Positions 24,401 to 24,414 of a stretch of DNA of 24,414 nucleotides are shown piece after piece. Every line of letters starts with the position of its first letter. Within the stretch, counting starts at the first letter, position 1. The stretch comes from CABMGU01 sp035292785 (GTDB lineage Archaea > Nanobdellota > Nanobdellia > Woesearchaeales > ARS49), in the NCBI GenBank assembly GCA_035292785.1, contig DATDPK010000045.1:1-24414 (forward strand), in the 5' to 3' direction. Under the pieces are notes generated by a model. It saw only the letters and a program-made list of their open reading frames with translations. It was not told where the DNA came from and made no database searches. A program made the translations under genes and the position numbers.

Positions 24401-24414
24401 ACCAACCTGGACTT
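18489..24414 (+). CDS. Giant anchored modular surface protein with lipase-like alpha/beta-hydrolase domain (3' partial)
   Basis: I read this frame codon by codon and it is open from TTG 18489 to the window end, at least 1975 codons. Residues about 9-26 form an N-terminal hydrophobic helix after T-K-R-A-Q-N, so the chain is anchored with its bulk outside, or secreted by a pilin-like signal. Residues about 195-279 look like an IPT/TIG domain (L-T-V-T-G-T-N-F). A run of nine Gly (501-509) links to a Pro-rich, Cys-containing region. Paired Cys repeats beginning C-G-N-G at 1200 and 1238, plus another near the end (C-G-N-G-V-C), resemble DUF4215-type repeats. A Pro/Thr stalk follows (1272-1378). 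The hydrolase domain has an oxyanion HG (His1655), nucleophile elbow G-H-S-L-G (Ser1718), Asp1841 in P-N-D-G-M and His1871 in L-D-H-L-E. It probably cleaves an ester or lipid outside the cell. Confidence 0.85.
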   Translation, partial: MTKRAQNLATLLIVLVIIGVAIFLTIPIGKFGITGLTFTDGNESNVTTTGVTTLAINIDNSAIDTNTNYTDNLSVEFFDGNNVLVNFTFDFEYDTLNLITVSIEKTTTGIAVTGISANKTVYIGKSNTNNVCVRDVDGATISSISNDCSGGDETLVTCDGSLQSGYTCSSYNSTHFNVTGLMNSAGESSEMTITAVTLDVLGQGAYTTLTVTGTNFENGSNVTFVDPDVNVLNSNFISSTQLTSLVYVSLNTTEGNAELFVNSSVGNTSYNITIVEGPLNTSSITVNYTPNYTGLPSSFNLSFTTSPGVNKSTLTFNNSYFEIRNSTFLAGNITLPNATDPPEYFYFTGEGVVGTSGYWDDNEFYTTVTVSTPPCAAGCEKEQESYYSYPVYFGALTCEFVEPCTDKEGIVGGSFLGFTLPVVGPGCSPAPTLCEKDPTDPDATPVTPEPVVSAIPGACDVAGGGTFTPPVGTTTITYHMEDGAFEDFIDCDYVISAAPTGGGGGGGGGKPQINLEVYKIVEVAEQIGGHQPNKIYRHYGAIQQFIDAVGNKLKNIIPPNVRAVWLHLQIKRPPGSLQRSEPIIWNWMGYNGVIQTDANGYAQIYMLREQLLSALDNGYDPAEIHTAPRNALEPPTIEWLKPGVVPPEEEAPTAAQIALPEGFCPTEIKCGGGVSTFNIPTIEEPYYPVDPEFSPEPEGPEEPTIAVDGNLVCKEISYTPADKGNTDVETVAENAWNTQSSFGQPFTGPAGEIIESSEALAAAIKSCVELPEEPPEPPPEPEPDCLFIQFPTIVCDKSGGESAVELWITNWWLPDPPCQPPGYSWMYGRWDCKAGRGKPQGLPDDFPTGTAPASGVQAGTFTLVDIANEYKNCCKIKCPEQKKTGSCGYNGGLGGYFQQQDTTYTSPSGGTMTPEALARCPKPKTENIPCDCNDVLKDQTCTEITMKAALGSRNNARMSADCCKKDEKCTPGTVLTCVPQEVLERSPYLVPGNDIVIVPETTLPTPSDTPTGGFITGMQALGGTTSNVPGVGQMTFVQIGTGYPTQFMQVGQVGAGAPGVSTGAGTAGALSTQYATMGSGYPTLFFSNFYTNIPQPATGGNIGLFGQPAGSGWPFLSPLPTIPTTVIAPGTPAPAGTTGGDIIRGVDPSCLGKETCLPDGTYSACVIPTDGTTREIADTESGDTIYDDDCNPWTPPPPVCGNGFVEGTETCESNSDCIGSQPMTCVGCQCVPGVPPVCGNGNLETGELCEQDSDCLAVLGAPGHCTNCACFPGPRGPTPTPPPGYQPPTTPTPPPYTPTLPTPPGVPTGPINPTAPTPTSPSAPTPGTPYTPTSPASPPIPPAIPGPIIGPITPTPPTQPGPITPTATPPAMPPGISPEGESVENSVGPGMCTYAEGKMRLERIEDVPRELIPSGTKLAFAAKAENQGDGVYDVTASISDRFDSKDTYILRCRMVDGEYECGSINGMIGTEASCGGQSYTRLLFDQMTARQQNIDVPSGFQPVTKTITSTQSISNGDYKVELLEGAGTFVLQMPTTLTQPVNPYSNILTAMELIMPAGKNKLEAQVTMPLPRPIPSNIDKYSLRLYAFAEGRWWELNSIPDIFAGKVSARINLRDYEENGKVIFAVMGVTCYACTESKFDMVYDGGGEKAVVLVHGLTSDGIGTWAPLIQEIKTAQLPVQVYIYSYPSWKTLEEVSLDLSSRLETLKDKYKIFPVGHSLGGLVVQQALQYSYIARQQDSSLFKYLDAVENGGVILLGAPNKGSPVGEVWKNLFAQLVAMKIPSTQFNPDSPLIKDAVNGREIPPVPGIRYYVLAGTKPLLFNLGFFTVSTEPLLNLYTPNDGMITTQSAYTLGEEAFNDPCDNYFEVNLDHLELNDHELARLIIQQLINRQFHDADPDKAYPGYSKYVNFKGDGWEVDDIYLIVGKELNEAQRPAVLDCACGNGVCGEGENVINCPTDCFSTGYNSFCIIAPTWT
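22302..22620 (+). repeat. Pro/Thr-rich low-complexity stalk
   Basis: About 106 residues of degenerate T-P, P-T-P and P-P units with occasional Gly and Tyr, between the C-G-N-G repeats and the beta domain that precedes the hydrolase. It probably acts as a rigid, possibly glycosylated, spacer. Its CCA/ACA bias creates long non-coding frames on the minus strand. Confidence 0.7.

Overview
The window looks like a piece of an archaeal genome, most likely a DPANN-type archaeon (Woesearchaeota/Pacearchaeota-like), although the sequence alone does not fix the lineage. The reasons are: many genes have an archaeal TATA element about 30 bases before the start codon, which implies leaderless mRNAs; GGTGA/GGAGG-type ribosome binding sites appear only inside operons or on leadered genes; there is an archaeal Lhr-type helicase and an archaeal-style RelE; and there are very large Cys-rich, Pro/Thr-rich surface proteins. 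Genes are tightly packed, no gap exceeds about 100 bases, and I see no rRNA, tRNA, CRISPR array or transposase.

Region 1 (1-7188) is a translationally coupled four-gene operon. Gene 1 is cut by the window start. It is a large, probably surface or secreted protein whose C-terminal ~170 residues look like a cholera/heat-labile-enterotoxin-type ADP-ribosyltransferase, preceded by a hydrophobic segment. Gene 2 is a 204-aa soluble protein of unknown family in the position expected of an immunity protein. Gene 3 is a signal-peptide-bearing, C-terminally anchored stalk protein with four Ig/cadherin-like repeats. Gene 4 is a Yip1-like membrane protein. This operon is the best candidate for an undescribed system.

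Region 2 (7189-8419) has a small anchored Cys-containing protein coupled to an M50 site-2-type metalloprotease. Region 3 (8425-11410) holds a secreted TPR protein on the minus strand, then four small plus-strand unknowns, each with its own promoter.

Region 4 (11411-12847) looks like two inserted minus-strand cassettes, a RelB/RelE toxin-antitoxin pair and a 282-aa unknown, bounded by three copies of a short direct repeat (CACTGGACAAGT).

Region 5 (12850-18388) holds an Lhr-like superfamily 2 helicase, a small membrane protein, an LMW-phosphatase-like protein, a cupin and a PIN-domain protein. Region 6 (18389-24414) is one open frame of at least 1975 codons that runs off the window. It encodes a membrane-anchored modular surface protein with an IPT/TIG-like domain, Cys-rich repeats, a Pro/Thr stalk and an alpha/beta-hydrolase (lipase-like) domain with a full Ser-Asp-His set.

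Together the two ends suggest a cell with elaborate, potentially host- or competitor-directed surface enzymes. The middle is ordinary housekeeping with one mobile-looking insertion site.
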